A stretch of DNA of 64,000 bases from Neoscytalidium dimidiatum (GCA_037367355.1 CM074705.1:1674001-1738000), one strand, 5' to 3'. Positions 22,975 through 35,157 are shown, counted from the first letter of the stretch. The notes: a model not told the origin generated them from the sequence alone. A program made the numbers and translations.

Positions 22975-23380
22975 ATAAGTCTTGGGAACATTCCGATTGT
23001 GATTCTGTACTAGCCGACCCAAGTCGATTACTGAACATGGCCTCGGAGGCTGTAAGCGCCCCTAGTCCACTACACGGCGCAGCACACACTGAGAAAAGAT
23101 GGATGGGTTGTTCGCTCTGGTAGCGAAAGGGGGTTATACATAGGCATTTACAGTAATGAATCATGATACAGCCAGAAGCTACTCTTTGGAGCCGCTCTCT
23201 GAATCTCAATGTTGTACCTGTAACTGGACTTGGACGGTGCTGTCCACGCCCAACTAGGCAGCCTTTTACACTTTTATCACTCACTTTAACGCTGTGAAAC
23301 CTGACTATAGCCTTTCTTGTCCGACCCGTCTTACATAATCGCGCAGTGAATCTTACATTCACTCTCAGATTGCCCATAGT
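22975..23380. other. Spacer between FMO gene and tRNA-Leu
   Basis: Contains the FMO 3' UTR and about 100 bases of tRNA upstream region. Nothing else is recognisable. Confidence 0.5.
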
Positions 23381-23481
23381 GGTGAGGTGGCCGAGTTGGT
23401 TATGGCGCCAGGTTAAGGTGTTCAGCTTAACAAAGTTTCCTGGTGGGGCAACCCGCGCGAGTTCGAGTCTCGTCCTCATCA
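23381..23481 (+). tRNA. tRNA-Leu(AAG) with 19-base intron
   Basis: A complete class II cloverleaf folds by hand. The acceptor GGTGAGG pairs with CCTCATC (one G-T pair), followed by discriminator A. The D-arm is GCC...GGC. The anticodon stem CCAGG/CCTGG closes a loop reading TTAAGG...T with anticodon AAG at 23415-23417. The variable arm is long (TGGGGCAACCCGC), and the T-arm is GCGAG-TTCGAGT-CTCGT. The intron occupies 23419-23437, directly after position 37 as in other eukaryotic tRNA introns. It contains CTTAA, which can pair with the anticodon region to form the splicing substrate. The D-arm and T-arm supply the usual internal A and B boxes. It would decode CUU, and CUC by inosine wobble. 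Confidence 0.95.
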
Positions 23482-26400
23482 TCATTCCTTTTGGTTTTGC
23501 CCTGGCATGCGAACGTCGATATGGTGTGGCGTCTTTGGGAGGTGGAAATTTTTTTTTTTGGTGGTGGACCGACCGGGACCGGGCCGGACCTGGGCATGGA
23601 TGGCGCTATCACCGGAGAAGAGCCGAGATGGGTTGGCGCGTCTGATCTCTGTCTTGCCACCGGTCTTCTTTGGCCGGAGAGGGGAGGCACATGAGGCTGG
23701 GCAGTAGTCAAGATAATACGGTCGTTCGTGGTTCGGATGCAATGACCTTTAAGCGTGCACAGAGCGGAGACGAGCAGCAGATCGAACGACGGATAAAGAT
23801 ATTGGTATTGGGGGGCGAGGGGAGGAGAACGTCAGGATTGTAAGGAGATGGCTCCGCGGGAAAGAATGGGATGACCGAAGGCAGTGTGTCAACAGGATGA
23901 AAAAAAGATGCTGCGAAAGAACCGATGAAGGTGATCGGGAAAAGGTCGAGTTTTTTCACCTGGACGAAAGGACTAGCCGTAGAACATCTGGGTGGCGGAA
24001 GGACCATCCGTCCACAAGATAATAGCAGGAGCATCTATCTAAAACCTGTTGGTGGTCACTTACCCGTTATTTGAAGTCGGCGTAAGTGCTCGAACTGCCC
24101 AACGGTAGGACGTGCCTCCATGTTGAAGCATTTTGCACGTAGAACATACTTGGCAACAGCCTCACTTCCATCTCCTAGCTGTATCTCCTAGACCCTCGTA
24201 TCCGTTATTGATCACCTGTCTCGCATATATGCCTCGTCGAAGCCTGGAATGGGTATGGAACTCATTCATAGGGCGGATCTCTAGTTTTCAGATCGAACGG
24301 GTGAATAACATGATTTGGATCATCCACGTTACACGTCGGTCTAGTCATCGATCTCTTCGTCCGTTCAGCGATGGGTTTAACCATTTACAGTGGCATGTAC
24401 GTTGACGAGAAGCACAGCGTCTCACCAGCCGTTATGGCGAAATGCTCGTGTCGAGGCCATGAAGTAGATCGCTTAGGTATACGGTTCGAGTCTTTCCAGT
24501 TCAAGGCGAGAGGATTGTGGTAAGGCGGTCGGTTTGGGGTGATGACATGGAGCCAGCCAGCTCGGCCTATCGATCGTTAGCCTCATTTATGCGTATTTGA
24601 GTAAGTATCCTTAAGTCGTCTCTAGATGGTAACGATCGAGAGATGGATGATATCATGGGGCCGCGCCCATGCGTGATGCGTGATGATTGGGATACGGTTG
24701 ATCCCAGGGTGGCATTATGATGAGGAGTCCAGGCACGAGAAGGCAATGACAGGTGCTGGAGTGCGCGTAACGGAACGACGACAGGCCTGAGTGGGTCCCT
24801 GCATCTGCATGAGTACACCCCGGGTCGGGGAAGCGGATGTGCATCGCGAGATGTGGTGTGAGGGTAAGGACATCCCGACGGTGGGCGTCGCTCCTGATGT
24901 GGCTGTAATCGCCTCCCTATCCTTGCTTGTCTCCCCTTCTGCCTCGTCGAAGGCTTTATGTCCACTGTAACCATAGGCTGTCTCGTTCGGGGTGCGATTC
25001 TGATCTTTGGCCATGATTCCATGGCTCGCTAGCGGACATAAAATGATTGAGGGTGGTGTTTTGACAGTCGTGGGGCGTGGTGGTTGATTATCCAGCGTGC
25101 GGTGTCCAGGACGTTTAGGGCCAGAAGTGACAAAACAGCGTTAGGCGGCCACCAAGGTCGTGTATGGCCACCGGGCGAAACTCTTGCATTGCTCATAAGA
25201 GTAGAGATGGCCGTCGCCGCGTTGTTTGCTCAGTGAATCGTTGGCGTTTCATGGCGTAGGAGATGGCTCCGCGGCGCGGGGGGAAGTAGCGGCGGGGAGT
25301 AGGCGTCAACCACCATCGACGACCCAAGCGGCGCAACCGACAGTCTCGTTATTAGTGGGGACTTGCCCGGAGCTAGGAAACTCTCGTGGGGTGTAACACA
25401 GAGGAGTCTCTCATTGTCCGAGGCGGCGGATCTAGCCCCTCCGGATTTCATTACTGAATGCGACTCAAGTCCTTGGTTGCCAGCAATCCCATGTGGGGGC
25501 GCAAAGGCGCTACGGAATAGAACATGATTGATGGACACTTGATCCAAAATTTTACGTATGGCCGAGTAGGTCGCTGCTGCACGGCTGCATGAACTTCAGC
25601 CTCAGGACACAAGGAAACATGTGCTAAGAAGGCCGCCCCTCAAGCAAGGTCATACGCATCGGAGTAGGTCTCCTAAGTAAACAGATGTGACTAGCTGTGA
25701 AGGAGTTTCTCCGCGGACCGATGAGATGACGATGCAAACCATATTCTGGTTGGTTGGCTTGAAAAGGTTGAAGCGGGCTCGTGCGATCGGCCGATCTGCC
25801 ACCATCTTTGATCCTGCGGGCGATTATATAGCCACGGACGGAGGCGGGTGAGAACGAGGGAGAGTTGATTGTATGGTACCTTCGCCGTGGTGCTAGCGGG
25901 AATCGATTCTCAAGCTTGGTTTCCGTCACCGGGCATTTATGTCAGGCAACGGCTCTGATTCCCCCATCCAGGCAAAGAACCAGCTTGCACATCAGAGACG
26001 GGATCTACTACCCCTGCATCTTGACAATATTGAACCCATCATTCCTCTCGGAGAGAAGCCGATAGGTGGACCGGATGACGCAGGGTGCCTAGCGACGCGT
26101 GGGGAGAAGGAAGAGCGGCTGGCTACGTCATGAGCCCTGGTGCACGCGAGCTGCCTATGTGCTGCCAAATGCGGACTTAGCCTTGCGTTTACGATATTGA
26201 GATCCGATGGACCCACGCACAGGACGCACGTGTGAGTCCGAGACGGCGGCGACCCGCTGTGATTTGCGTCTGCAAGACCCTGTTGGGCGGTTTGAGTGTG
26301 GCAAGGCAAGATAGTGAGGCGGTCGGTGCTATCCGCACCCACAGCGACCGGGGGTACAGCACACGTCCTAAAGCTTCTAGAAAGGCGGCCAAGGGAATTA

Positions 26401-29400
26401 GGAGCGGTGAGGGTGCGACGTGATTGTATCCTTTATCATGACGTAGCTCCATGAGAGCTTCAGGTACGTGTTTGGAGGCGACGGATTGTGAGCCATTTTC
26501 TGCTTTTGGCGGTGATGTAGAGAGGGAGAGCATTTTCAAGTCCCAGGAATAATGTTGAAGCTCGCGTTTGCGCCGAAAGGGAGGTTTATTGAAGAACAAG
26601 GCCCCTACAGGTATGAAAAAAGAAAAAACACTCCACAAGCCAAAGTTGTGCCAATTTGAAAAGACGCAGTAGACACATGAGGGCGCTAGCAAAGTCCAGA
26701 GATGACTGACACGAGCGGAAGCTGTGGTGCATCAGATGCGAGTTGTGCTGCTCGTGCTCCCGGGCGTGCAGACAACTCCCTCCAAGAAGCCGCATACGGA
26801 TTGGGGGACAATAGGCTGGCTGCAGCGCTGGCCTAAACGAACCATCATCGGTTTGTTCGGCGAGCAGCGTCGTGCTCCATCTGTTGGAGCACGCGTAGAG
26901 TCTCACATCCACGGCACTCGCTACATGCGATAGGACTGACGTGATCCTTCCGTTGCGAGCAATTGCGCGGGTCTGTGCTTGAGGTATTTGCGGAATGACA
27001 AGGCGTTACAATATAGCCATTGGGATGAGCTCTGCCGCAGCACTCATACACATAATGCGTAAGCCAGCACATAGAGGCGACCGTCATTAAACAGGCCCAG
27101 TGGCACTCCACACAGAGGATTGAGGACTTTTGATCGTAGAATTTCGGATTGATGCTCTACCAACTTTGTCTGTCTAAGGTGGAGACAGAAGAAGGGTCAA
27201 CAGTCTCGTGTGAAGGTGCGGCCGTGCCCTGTAGAGATTGTGAAGACGTAAAAGCTGACTTTCCAGACACCCGCGCTATGCCAATGTTAGAGGAAAGGCT
27301 GATGGCAATGGGCGGCAGGAGCTGCCTTTGCTGCACATGCCTTGAAGTTTTTCCCCGTCTTCTTTTGCCTGGAACCTGCCCACTTGTATGGTGTTCCTGT
27401 GTAACGAACTCTGGGATGCGAGAAGAATAGAGAACTGAATCTGGTAACATTGCAGCTACGATGGTGCTCTCTTTATGCGAACGACAGTCATGAATGCAGG
27501 CGACCGTATGGAGAAGCGCGTGAGGAGCACACCCTGCGGTAGATGACCCACTAGAAAATAGCCGTGGTGATACTGCGTAGTAATTCACAGCGTATGGCCG
27601 ACGACGTGATGTTGCTTTTGGACCGGAAACGGATCCGCATTGCTCTTCCCTGAGGGCTCTGACACATGTCCTCGAAGGGAGGAAACCTGTAATATGAACG
27701 CAAAGAAGTGCTAGATGGAGCTTGGCCCCGCGAAACGCTCCGGCATTTGATGGATGACGTTTTGCGGCTCGAACTAGGAATGCCCGCAGTGGAGACGCGT
27801 GTGCTCACGGCGCGGGCGAACCTAGCGGTCGAGATATTGCTATGCGTAGTACGCACGCGAGCGGACTGAGAGCCTCCGGGTAACAGCAGAGCTGTTGCGT
27901 GACGAGACCAACTGTGCAGCCATTCAGGAAGGTAGCGGACCTAGCCTCCGCCCAATAGCACACACTCACGGCGCCCCGAAATCCTGCGGCAATGGGTACG
28001 CTGGGGCTGGGCTACGGCAGATACATGCGCACCAATAGGAGGCAATCTTGACACTGACAGCGGATAGGGGCCGACCCTGTCAAGTCAGTAGTTGGTTGAG
28101 GGGCAGCATCAGTCTCCGCCATGACGCCGCCGGTCTCCGGGTTCTCTCGGCGGGTGAGTGCCCACCAGAAAACGAGGCGCAGAAGTGGAGGATGCGGTGA
28201 CAGCACGGCGTGGCTAAGTCAACCAGTCAACCTCTTTGCCACGACTCGCTCGGGGAGCGGCGTGATGGTCCGAGCCGAGTCGTGCTGCGTTCACTCCCTC
28301 GCCCACCCAGGGATTGCTCCATGACACAAACAATACCAGTCTGGGTTGAAGCAGGAGCAGGGCAGAGTGCGCTTCGTCTCATTGAAGGGCCGGGACGCGG
28401 GAGGTATGCTTCGCTCGGGTTCCCTGTGGAAAGGCTAGTGGCAGGGAGCCAGGCATCGCATCTCACCGCGGCGGGCAGCCAAATCCGAACGTGGCGGCCC
28501 CCGCAGCGGGACCGTAGCGGGCAGCCCAGGGCCGAAAAAGCCATCGAGATCAACATGAAGGTTGACAACAGAGATCAGACACGGCTAAGGCTCAGATCGT
28601 CGATTATGCATGGCCGATCGCGCCGTCCAGACCAGCGTCATGCTGCAGCACACAACGCTCTTCCCGCTCTCTTTCTGGAAGACAGGTGCAGCGGCTCGGA
28701 GCTGCACCCGGGCCCGATACGGGGGCAATATGACAGGCGGATGGCGCCGCCTCGTCGACCGCGCGCTCAACGGGCGAAGCGGGTTCTGGGTGTCGTCGGC
28801 CGGGGCGGGAGAGGCGATGGCGGTGGGTACTGCGCTCAAAAGGCAGGCGGGATGAATGGCTGCCCTGTGGCGGAAATGCAAGTTGCAGCGGGACGAGGAG
28901 CGAGAGTACTGTGTAAGGGTGCTCGAGGCGACGGTCTCGAGCTCCGGCGCAGCGGGTGAGGCGTGGGTGGTGACCCGAACTAAGGACTAGGCCCGAAAGA
29001 GCCGCACACAAGGGCATCGTCGGCACGCGGGAGAAAGCTGGGCATTTCGTGCGCGTAAACTGCCCCGTCAAAGTGGGGGCCAAACACACTGTTAACAGGA
29101 AAGGGCCAGAAGGCCGGAAAACCGCCCGCGGACACAAGTCTTGAAGCTCCCTCTTATACAACCAACACAACCCGGCTGACTCGCACTGCGTGCCCGCGGG
29201 CAGGAGGGCCAGAAGGGTCGAATTCTCTGGTGCCTGAGGTAGTGAGCCCTAGCAAGGTCCAGAAGGGTCGGATTCGCAGGACCCTAAGGTGGTGAGGCCC
29301 AGAAGGGTCGGCAGCTTGAAGCCCAACCCGCCTATTCCCGTTGTGGCAAGGAGCTCTCCCGCACGTGAAGTGCTCTTCGCGGAGCTCCAGCTCCGCGGCC

Positions 29401-29499
29401 TCGGGCTTCCACTGTGCACTTTGCATCTCCCAACCCTTCAGCCCTACCACTCGCCCGCTCCCGCACCAACACCCGCACCTTCACCTGCCCCCTCCGCCA
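23482..29499. other. 6 kb region without a supported gene
   Basis: I find no recognisable protein on either strand. The longest frames (24567-25022, 26189-26692, 28210-28959) are not conserved-looking and cover each other on opposite strands. A 100-codon minus frame at 24715-25014 begins with a plausible hydrophilic N-terminus (MAKDQNRTPNETAYGYSG) but loses character after about 50 residues. There are no long AT-rich tracts, terminal repeats or transposase remnants that I can recognise. The last 300 bases hold short direct repeats and the SLC25 carrier promoter. Confidence 0.45.
29209..29310. repeat. Three spaced copies of CCAGAAGGGTCG
   Basis: The 12-mer occurs at 29209, 29259 and 29299. 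It is embedded in longer imperfect units of 50 and 40 bases that share a GAATTC/GGATTC stretch and GAGGTAGTGAG/AAGGTGGTGAG. The array sits 190-290 bases upstream of the carrier start codon. Confidence 0.8.
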
Positions 29500-31361
29500 A
29501 TGTCAGCCGACTTCTGGGCTGGCTACCTCAGCGGTGCCGCCGGCATCATCATCGGAAATCCATTGGATCTGATCAAGACCCGTTTGCAGGCAGGCTCCCA
29601 ATCTGCACATAGCAGCATTGATGCGGCAACAACCGTCAATTGGCACAACGCAGGGAACTACGTGAGAGGTACATACGTCTGCCCCGAGCTCACACCCCCC
29701 CGCATTGACCATTCTCCTTCTCACCCCGGCCTGCTTCGATGTCTCATTCACCGCCCAAAACTAAAATACCCTTCTCCCACCTTTTTTTTTCTTCATCAGG
29801 ACGAGACGATTTGCAGATGAAGGGTGACACTAAGCACGGACACTGCCACCTGGGCGAATGCACCAATGTCTCAGTATATGCGTCTGTCAATTGCGCAGCT
29901 AGAACCCTGCAGGATAACACGATTACCGCCGTCAGCCAGCTTAGCCAGGCTGAGTGGCACCGCCCACCAGCACCACACACCAACCCTGCCACCCGCAAAC
30001 CACAACCCACTTGCGAGCAGAGAAAAGACAAATCTCAGAGCAAGCTCAGAAAAAGGTGCACATAAGCTAACACACGGCCATCTGCTCGCCTCCTCCCCAC
30101 AGGCGCCACCGCTCCAATCCTCGGCTACGGCGCCCTCAACGCCATCCTCTTCGTGTCCTACAACCGCACGCTTTCCCTCCTCGGCGAGCGCGACTTCTCC
30201 GCTCCGAACAGCCTGCCCCGCATCTTCCTCGCCGGCGCCGTCGGTGGATTCGCCACCTTCGTCGTCTCCGCTCCGACGGAGCTGGTGAAATGCAGGGCCC
30301 AGGTGTACGATTCGATGCCGAGGTTGAGGGAAGGTGGTGGCGGCGGTGGGAAGGTCAGCTCGTGGAATGTAGCCAAGGAGACGTGGAGGGCGGAGGGCTT
30401 GAAGGGCTTCTACCACGGAGGCGTGGTGACGGGCATTAGGGACGCAGTTGGCTATGCATTTTAGTATGTGCCTGTGATTTCTTGTGATGTCTGTTTGTCT
30501 ATACGAAGGAAGTACGATTGTGCATCTCTCTTAGCAAGACGGGACGAAAGGAAAAGACGCCATGAACTTGGAAAAAAGATTCCAAAAGAGCGGGGGTGCT
30601 CTACTCTCGATTCCAGTCTTGGCCATCCTTACCCATCCTTCCCTGCTCCTCGAGCTCCGCTCCCAAGAGCACCAACAACACGCTCTCAACACCGTGCTGA
30701 CACCCTCGCTCCTCGCAGCTTCTGGTCCTACGAGATCAGTAAACGACTCATAACCAATCCGGCCGAAGACACCCAGCGCCAGGCCGCTCTCAAAGTTCTC
30801 CTCTGCGGCGGCATTGCCGGGATAGTGACATGGGCCTCCATATTTCCTCTAGGTACGTCTCGTCCATCATAAAACTTCCACTCTTTGCGCGGCATCCATT
30901 CTCTTCAGTATCAAAACAAAGAGGGAGAACACGGCAAAGAAAGAAAGGAAAGGAAACCTTTTTCCAACACGCCAGAAATCCTACAACCAACAGACGTCAT
31001 CAAAACCCGCGTCCAAACCCAACAAGCCGTCCTCATCCCCGTCGCTGTATCTCCGACTGCCAGGCCCACTTCCACTCCGAACGGCAGATCCGCAACGACG
31101 ACAACCGGCGAACGATCACCTCTCCTTCCGCGTGCTGAATCTCCATCACCAACCCGACCGCAGTCGACGACTGAGAAGCGAATGGGTGCATGGCGGACGG
31201 CGAAATACCTCTACCAGACCGAGGGCCTGCCCGTCTTCTTCAGAGGCCTCGGAATATGCAGTGTGCGGGCTTTCATCGTCAACGCCGTCCAATGGGCCGT
31301 GTACGAGTGGATGATGCAGCTGATGACTGGGAAGAAGAGACAGCAACAGCAGGAGCCTTGA
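29500..31361 (+). CDS. Mitochondrial carrier, SLC25 family
   Basis: Six-helix inner-membrane metabolite carrier. Exons are 29500-29668, 30103-30463, 30719-30852 and 30994-31361, all in phase, giving 343 residues. Introns of 434, 255 and 141 bases are long for this window. The three carrier signatures are PLDLIKTRLQ, PTELVKCRAQ and PLDVIKTRVQ, each placed at a repeat boundary. Helix blocks include ILGYGALNAILFVSYNRT and IRDAVGYAFYFWSYEISK, the latter built across the second junction. PTELVKCR also occurs in ornithine carriers, and the general pattern resembles the SLC25A45/47/48 group. The transported substrate cannot be fixed from this. The first repeat looks short between TRLQ and VRG; a small exon could be hidden in the 434-base intron. 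The third matrix loop carries a Pro/Ser/Thr-rich insert. It converges on the Gbp2-like gene. Confidence 0.88.
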
Positions 31362-31423
31362 GAGAGAGAGAGAGAGAAAGAGAGAAAGAAAGAAAGAGAG
31401 AAAGAGAGAAAGAGAGAGAAGAG
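31360..31423. repeat. Polypurine GA/GAAA tract beginning at the carrier stop codon
   Basis: A 64-base run of only A and G, mostly GA with GAAA interruptions. It starts within the TGA stop of the carrier gene and forms the start of its 3' UTR. Confidence 0.9.
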
Positions 31424-31883
31424 CGCAAGGAAAGATGCTAGTGGAGCACAGCACATGTCAACGTACAAGAGACAGTTGAGGAATCGGCAAGAGAATAGAG
31501 AAGTAGATGCAGGATAGACAAACCCCCAAGCCCACAGAAGAGCCACGAATGTAGAACCACACACGAGTAGAAACGCCTTTTTTGTGTGATTAGCCTATGA
31601 AAAGGGAGAGACGTGTCTGCAGTCTGTGATACTACATGAAAACTTTTTTTTGTCGGAAAAAAAGTGTGAAAAGAAAAAAAGAACCCGCACCAAGCAGATG
31701 GGTATGCTGCCTCTCAATTTCCGCGGCCATTTGTTTGTCCGACCCCCTTCCTTTTGTGTGAGAAACCCTAATCGAGAAAAAAGTCCTGATGATTTGCCCG
31801 ACCATGCTGGCTGTGATGCACGCCTGCAATGAAACTGAAAAGCAACCCGTAACCCTGAAGCGCTAGTGCAAGCCTGATATCGC
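31362..31883. other. Convergent 3' region, carrier / GBP2-like
   Basis: About 520 bases shared by two 3' ends. Apart from the polypurine tract and A-rich stretches near 31640-31680 nothing is visible. Confidence 0.5.
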
Positions 31884-33847
31884 TCACATAATCTGATCCT
31901 GGGTGAGGCCCTGAGTAGCCTCCGTCTCCATGGCGTCGGTGGGACCCTGAACGTTAGTGTACTTCACGAAGGAGAGGCCGAGAGGACGGCCGCCATACTG
32001 GTAGCCAGTAAACTTGGCTGTTGTTAAGTGTTAGTACTACGACTTCTAAGATAGTTATCGAGAAACTTACAGATGGCAGTCTCGGCATTCTCTGCAGTGT
32101 CAAACTCTACAACGCCGGTACCGCGAGAGCGTCCGTTAGGCTCGTATTGAATCTCGGCGCGCTCGACCTTGCCAATGGTGGTGAAGAGCTCGACAAGATC
32201 TTCGTTGCTGGTGGACCAGGGAAGCTAAAGAAAAGTTTAAGCGGGGAACAAAAGTCAAAACTGCTAATAGAAAGCTTACGTTGCGGACGTAGATGATGTT
32301 GCTGCGCTCACCGCCAGAGGTGGCGTAATCAGTGAAAGGGTTGGGTGGTCCAGCCGGGATGGCTTGAGCGTCGAAGCCACCTCCCATGCCGAAGCCACCA
32401 CCAGCAGCACCACCACTGTAGCCACCGCCGCGGCCACCGTAACCAAATCCACCTCTAGCGCCAAATCCGCCGCGGCCGAAGCCGCCGCGACCGAAACCGC
32501 CGCCGAAACCACCACGGCCATAGCCAGGAGGACCAGCGAAGCGATCTTCTTTCACCTCAAGGGTGCGACCCTGCCACTCGTATCCGTTGAATTGCTGGAT
32601 AGCGTTGCGAGCGTCGTCGGGCGTCTCGAAAACGACAATGCCGGAGCCCTTCATCCGGCCGTCGGGGGTCTGGTGGACGTCGGCGCGGAGGACGGAGCCT
32701 GTATGGGCTGAGTAGGTCAATGAGTATGTAGAAGAAGCAATTGAAGAAGTGTGAGTAAATTGGCCTTACCAGCCTGGCGGAACAAGTCCTTCAGGTCCTG
32801 CCAGCCAACGTTGTAGGGAAGCTAGTGACATGAGTCAACGAACCGATTCCTTGCGTAAAGTTAGCAGAAAGCAAAGGTAGGGTCAACATACGTTGGAGAC
32901 GTAGAGCTGGCGTCCACCGCCTCCATAACCGCCGTAGGCGTCGAAGCCGCCGCGAGCGCCCATGGCGCCATAGCCTCCACGACCGACCGACGGAGGCGCA
33001 GTGAAACGAGGCTCAGCTTCGCGGTCCTTTATGCGGCGAGAAGTCTATATCAGCGTCATCGTGCTCTCGTCGCAGCAAAGTGGTCTTGGCGTGGGAGGTG
33101 TACTTACTTCGCGAACGTAGACGAGGCGGCCCATGAGATTCTGGTTCGAAAGAGTCTGAACGGCCTGCTGGGCCTGCTCCCTGGTGGCGTATTCCACAAT
33201 CCTGGGCGAATCAGTCGGTGTTCCGGACATGGCGCAATTCGTGTTGGCGCTTACCCGCATCCCTACATCAACCCGAGGACACCGTCCCATCCGTCAATCC
33301 AATGTTCCAAAATAACCAGAGAAAACCAGAAAGACCAGCCATAGTCAGCCCACCTTCGACATTCCATTGGGAAGTAAGAGTACATCGGCGAACAGGACCT
33401 CTCCGGCTGCGGACACGTAGAAGATTAGCGGTGCGCGCGGCTGAGGGAGGTTGGGGGCGGCTTACCCTGTCTCATGAAATCTTTGAGGTGATGCCACTTG
33501 ACATCGTAGGACAGGTTGCCGACGTAGACACGACGGTCCTGCTGGGAAGACTCGCGCAGTGAGGCCATCATCTGTTCCTTGGCTACAGCCTTTTCCTCAG
33601 CGCTGCGGACCGGTGGCGCACCACGCGAAGCAGCGTATGAACCTGAATATCCACCAGCTGCGGCAGCAGCTCCAGTCATAGGCGAGCGCGAGCGGCGATC
33701 GCTGCGGCGATAGTCGTCGCGGCTGCGCGAGCGACTGCGCGGGGAGTAGGAGCGTCGGCTGCGGCGAGGGCTGCGCGATCGGCGACGCGGCGAGCGAGAC
33801 CTTTCGCGCTGGTGGTTGGGGTAGGTGTCAGTAGGAGAAGCGTCCAT
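31884..33847 (-). CDS. GBP2: Gbp2/Hrb1-like SR-type mRNA-binding protein with three RRMs
   Basis: Shuttling nuclear mRNP protein; yeast Gbp2/Hrb1 load on nascent mRNA with THO/TREX and monitor splicing before export. Nine exons (minus): 33847-33466, 33406-33354, 33262-33255 (8 bases), 33201-33108, 33026-32892, 32821-32770, 32698-32280, 32224-32071 and 32017-31884; 476 residues. Every junction keeps phase. The microexon GGATGCGG is required to write RRM1 as GMSK-GCG-IVEYATREQA. An N-terminal RS/SR domain spans about 5-56. RRM1 (about 107-180) begins RVYVGNLSYD. RRM2 (about 219-297) begins QLYVSNLPYN. A Gly/Phe/Arg-rich RGG-like linker follows, and RRM3 (about 375-450) begins IIYVRNLPWS. Exon 5 has a second in-frame acceptor 18 bases upstream (33044), which would insert six residues after VRE. 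Good GTAAGT donors further upstream (for example 34214) hint at an additional 5' UTR intron. Confidence 0.92.
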
Positions 33848-35157
33848 TATGCAAGCGAGGCGGCGGTGGCGCTTTATAAGCGTGCGGTAGGCCGCCTGAT
33901 GGGATCGGTTGGGTGTGCGCGTTGATGGGGGGGTGCGTGTCGTGGGTGAGGGCAGGAAGCTGCAGGGCAGGTGGTTCTGGCGCAACGGTCGGCTAGGGGA
34001 AGTTCCGTAGCTCAACCGCGCGCGCCGTCCGTGGAGCAGCGTGAGGGCGAAGGGCCGCCGCCAATTCCAACACCCACGATGCCACGAAACCCGCACTCGG
34101 AGCGGGCGGCTCTGCGGATGGGCGCGGTGGTGCAAGGTGGCCTCGGCCGTGATTCATGTGCCCTGATGGAGGGCGGGCGGGCAGGCAGAGGGCAGCGGGG
34201 AGCGCACGACTTACCGTGGACGGGCGGTAGGAGTCGGAGGTGTCTGTTCGGGGCAGTGTGAGCGTCCAGCGAGGCACGGCGGCGGGCGAGGATTGGGGAG
34301 AGTCTGCGGCGAGGAGGAGGAGGAGGATGAGGAGGCCGCGGGGGTTGAAAAGGCGCAGGCACAGGCAAGCTAACGAGACTTACCCATTATAGCGCTGAAT
34401 GGATAAGGGCAATTGAATGGGAGCTGCAGCAGGGCCGCTGGGGGCAGGTATGACAGGGATATGAGGATGGATTTGGCAAAGCAGCGGCCAGTCGGATCGG
34501 ACGTTCGACGTCAAGTGCGATCGAGCGAGCAGGTCGAGCAGCTGAGCTTGCGGCAGGCGGGTCTCGGGAGCGCGTGGGCACGGGTTTGCCTGCTTTTGCC
34601 TTGCAGTCACCAGTCGAGAGGCTTGCTCTATCACGCCTGCCAATGGGGCGGAGCGTGCAGCGGCGACTCACGCAGAAAGCGACCGATGCGGGCAAGAGCG
34701 CGGTGCGAGTACGGCGCCCGGGGCTGTGGTCGAGGCTTGTCGCTGGGTTTTGCCGTGGGTACGCGATTTTGTACCTTGAAGGACGTGGACCGAAGTTGTC
34801 AGATGCTGCCGGTGCGGAGACGAACGACGCGACGTTGTCTCAGGCCGGCGCCTTGACCCTCCCCAGCTCTAGCAGCGCGCAGGCGCAGCGGCAGCGGCAG
34901 CGCCAGGCCAGCGCTGTGCGTGCAGGCATGCTGCCAATCCGCAAACGCAGCGAGCTAGCCCGTGCTCGTCGTGCAGCGGATGCCTCTCCTCGCGCACATC
35001 CATACATGCTACGTACAGTACATGCATACGCGCATACAGACAGCCGTCCACACCTGCTACGCCCGCCGCCGTATTAATATTCCCGGCGGGCCTCGCGGCT
35101 CGCCGACTGCTGCTTTCTCTCCCTCTCCCTCTCCCGACCTGCCCGCGCCCTCGCCTC

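Noticed and set aside
23482..29499. Eroded transposon or RIP-affected repeat
   Set aside because: Base composition is not AT-rich, and I see no terminal repeats or transposase fragments; self-alignment would be needed to be sure.
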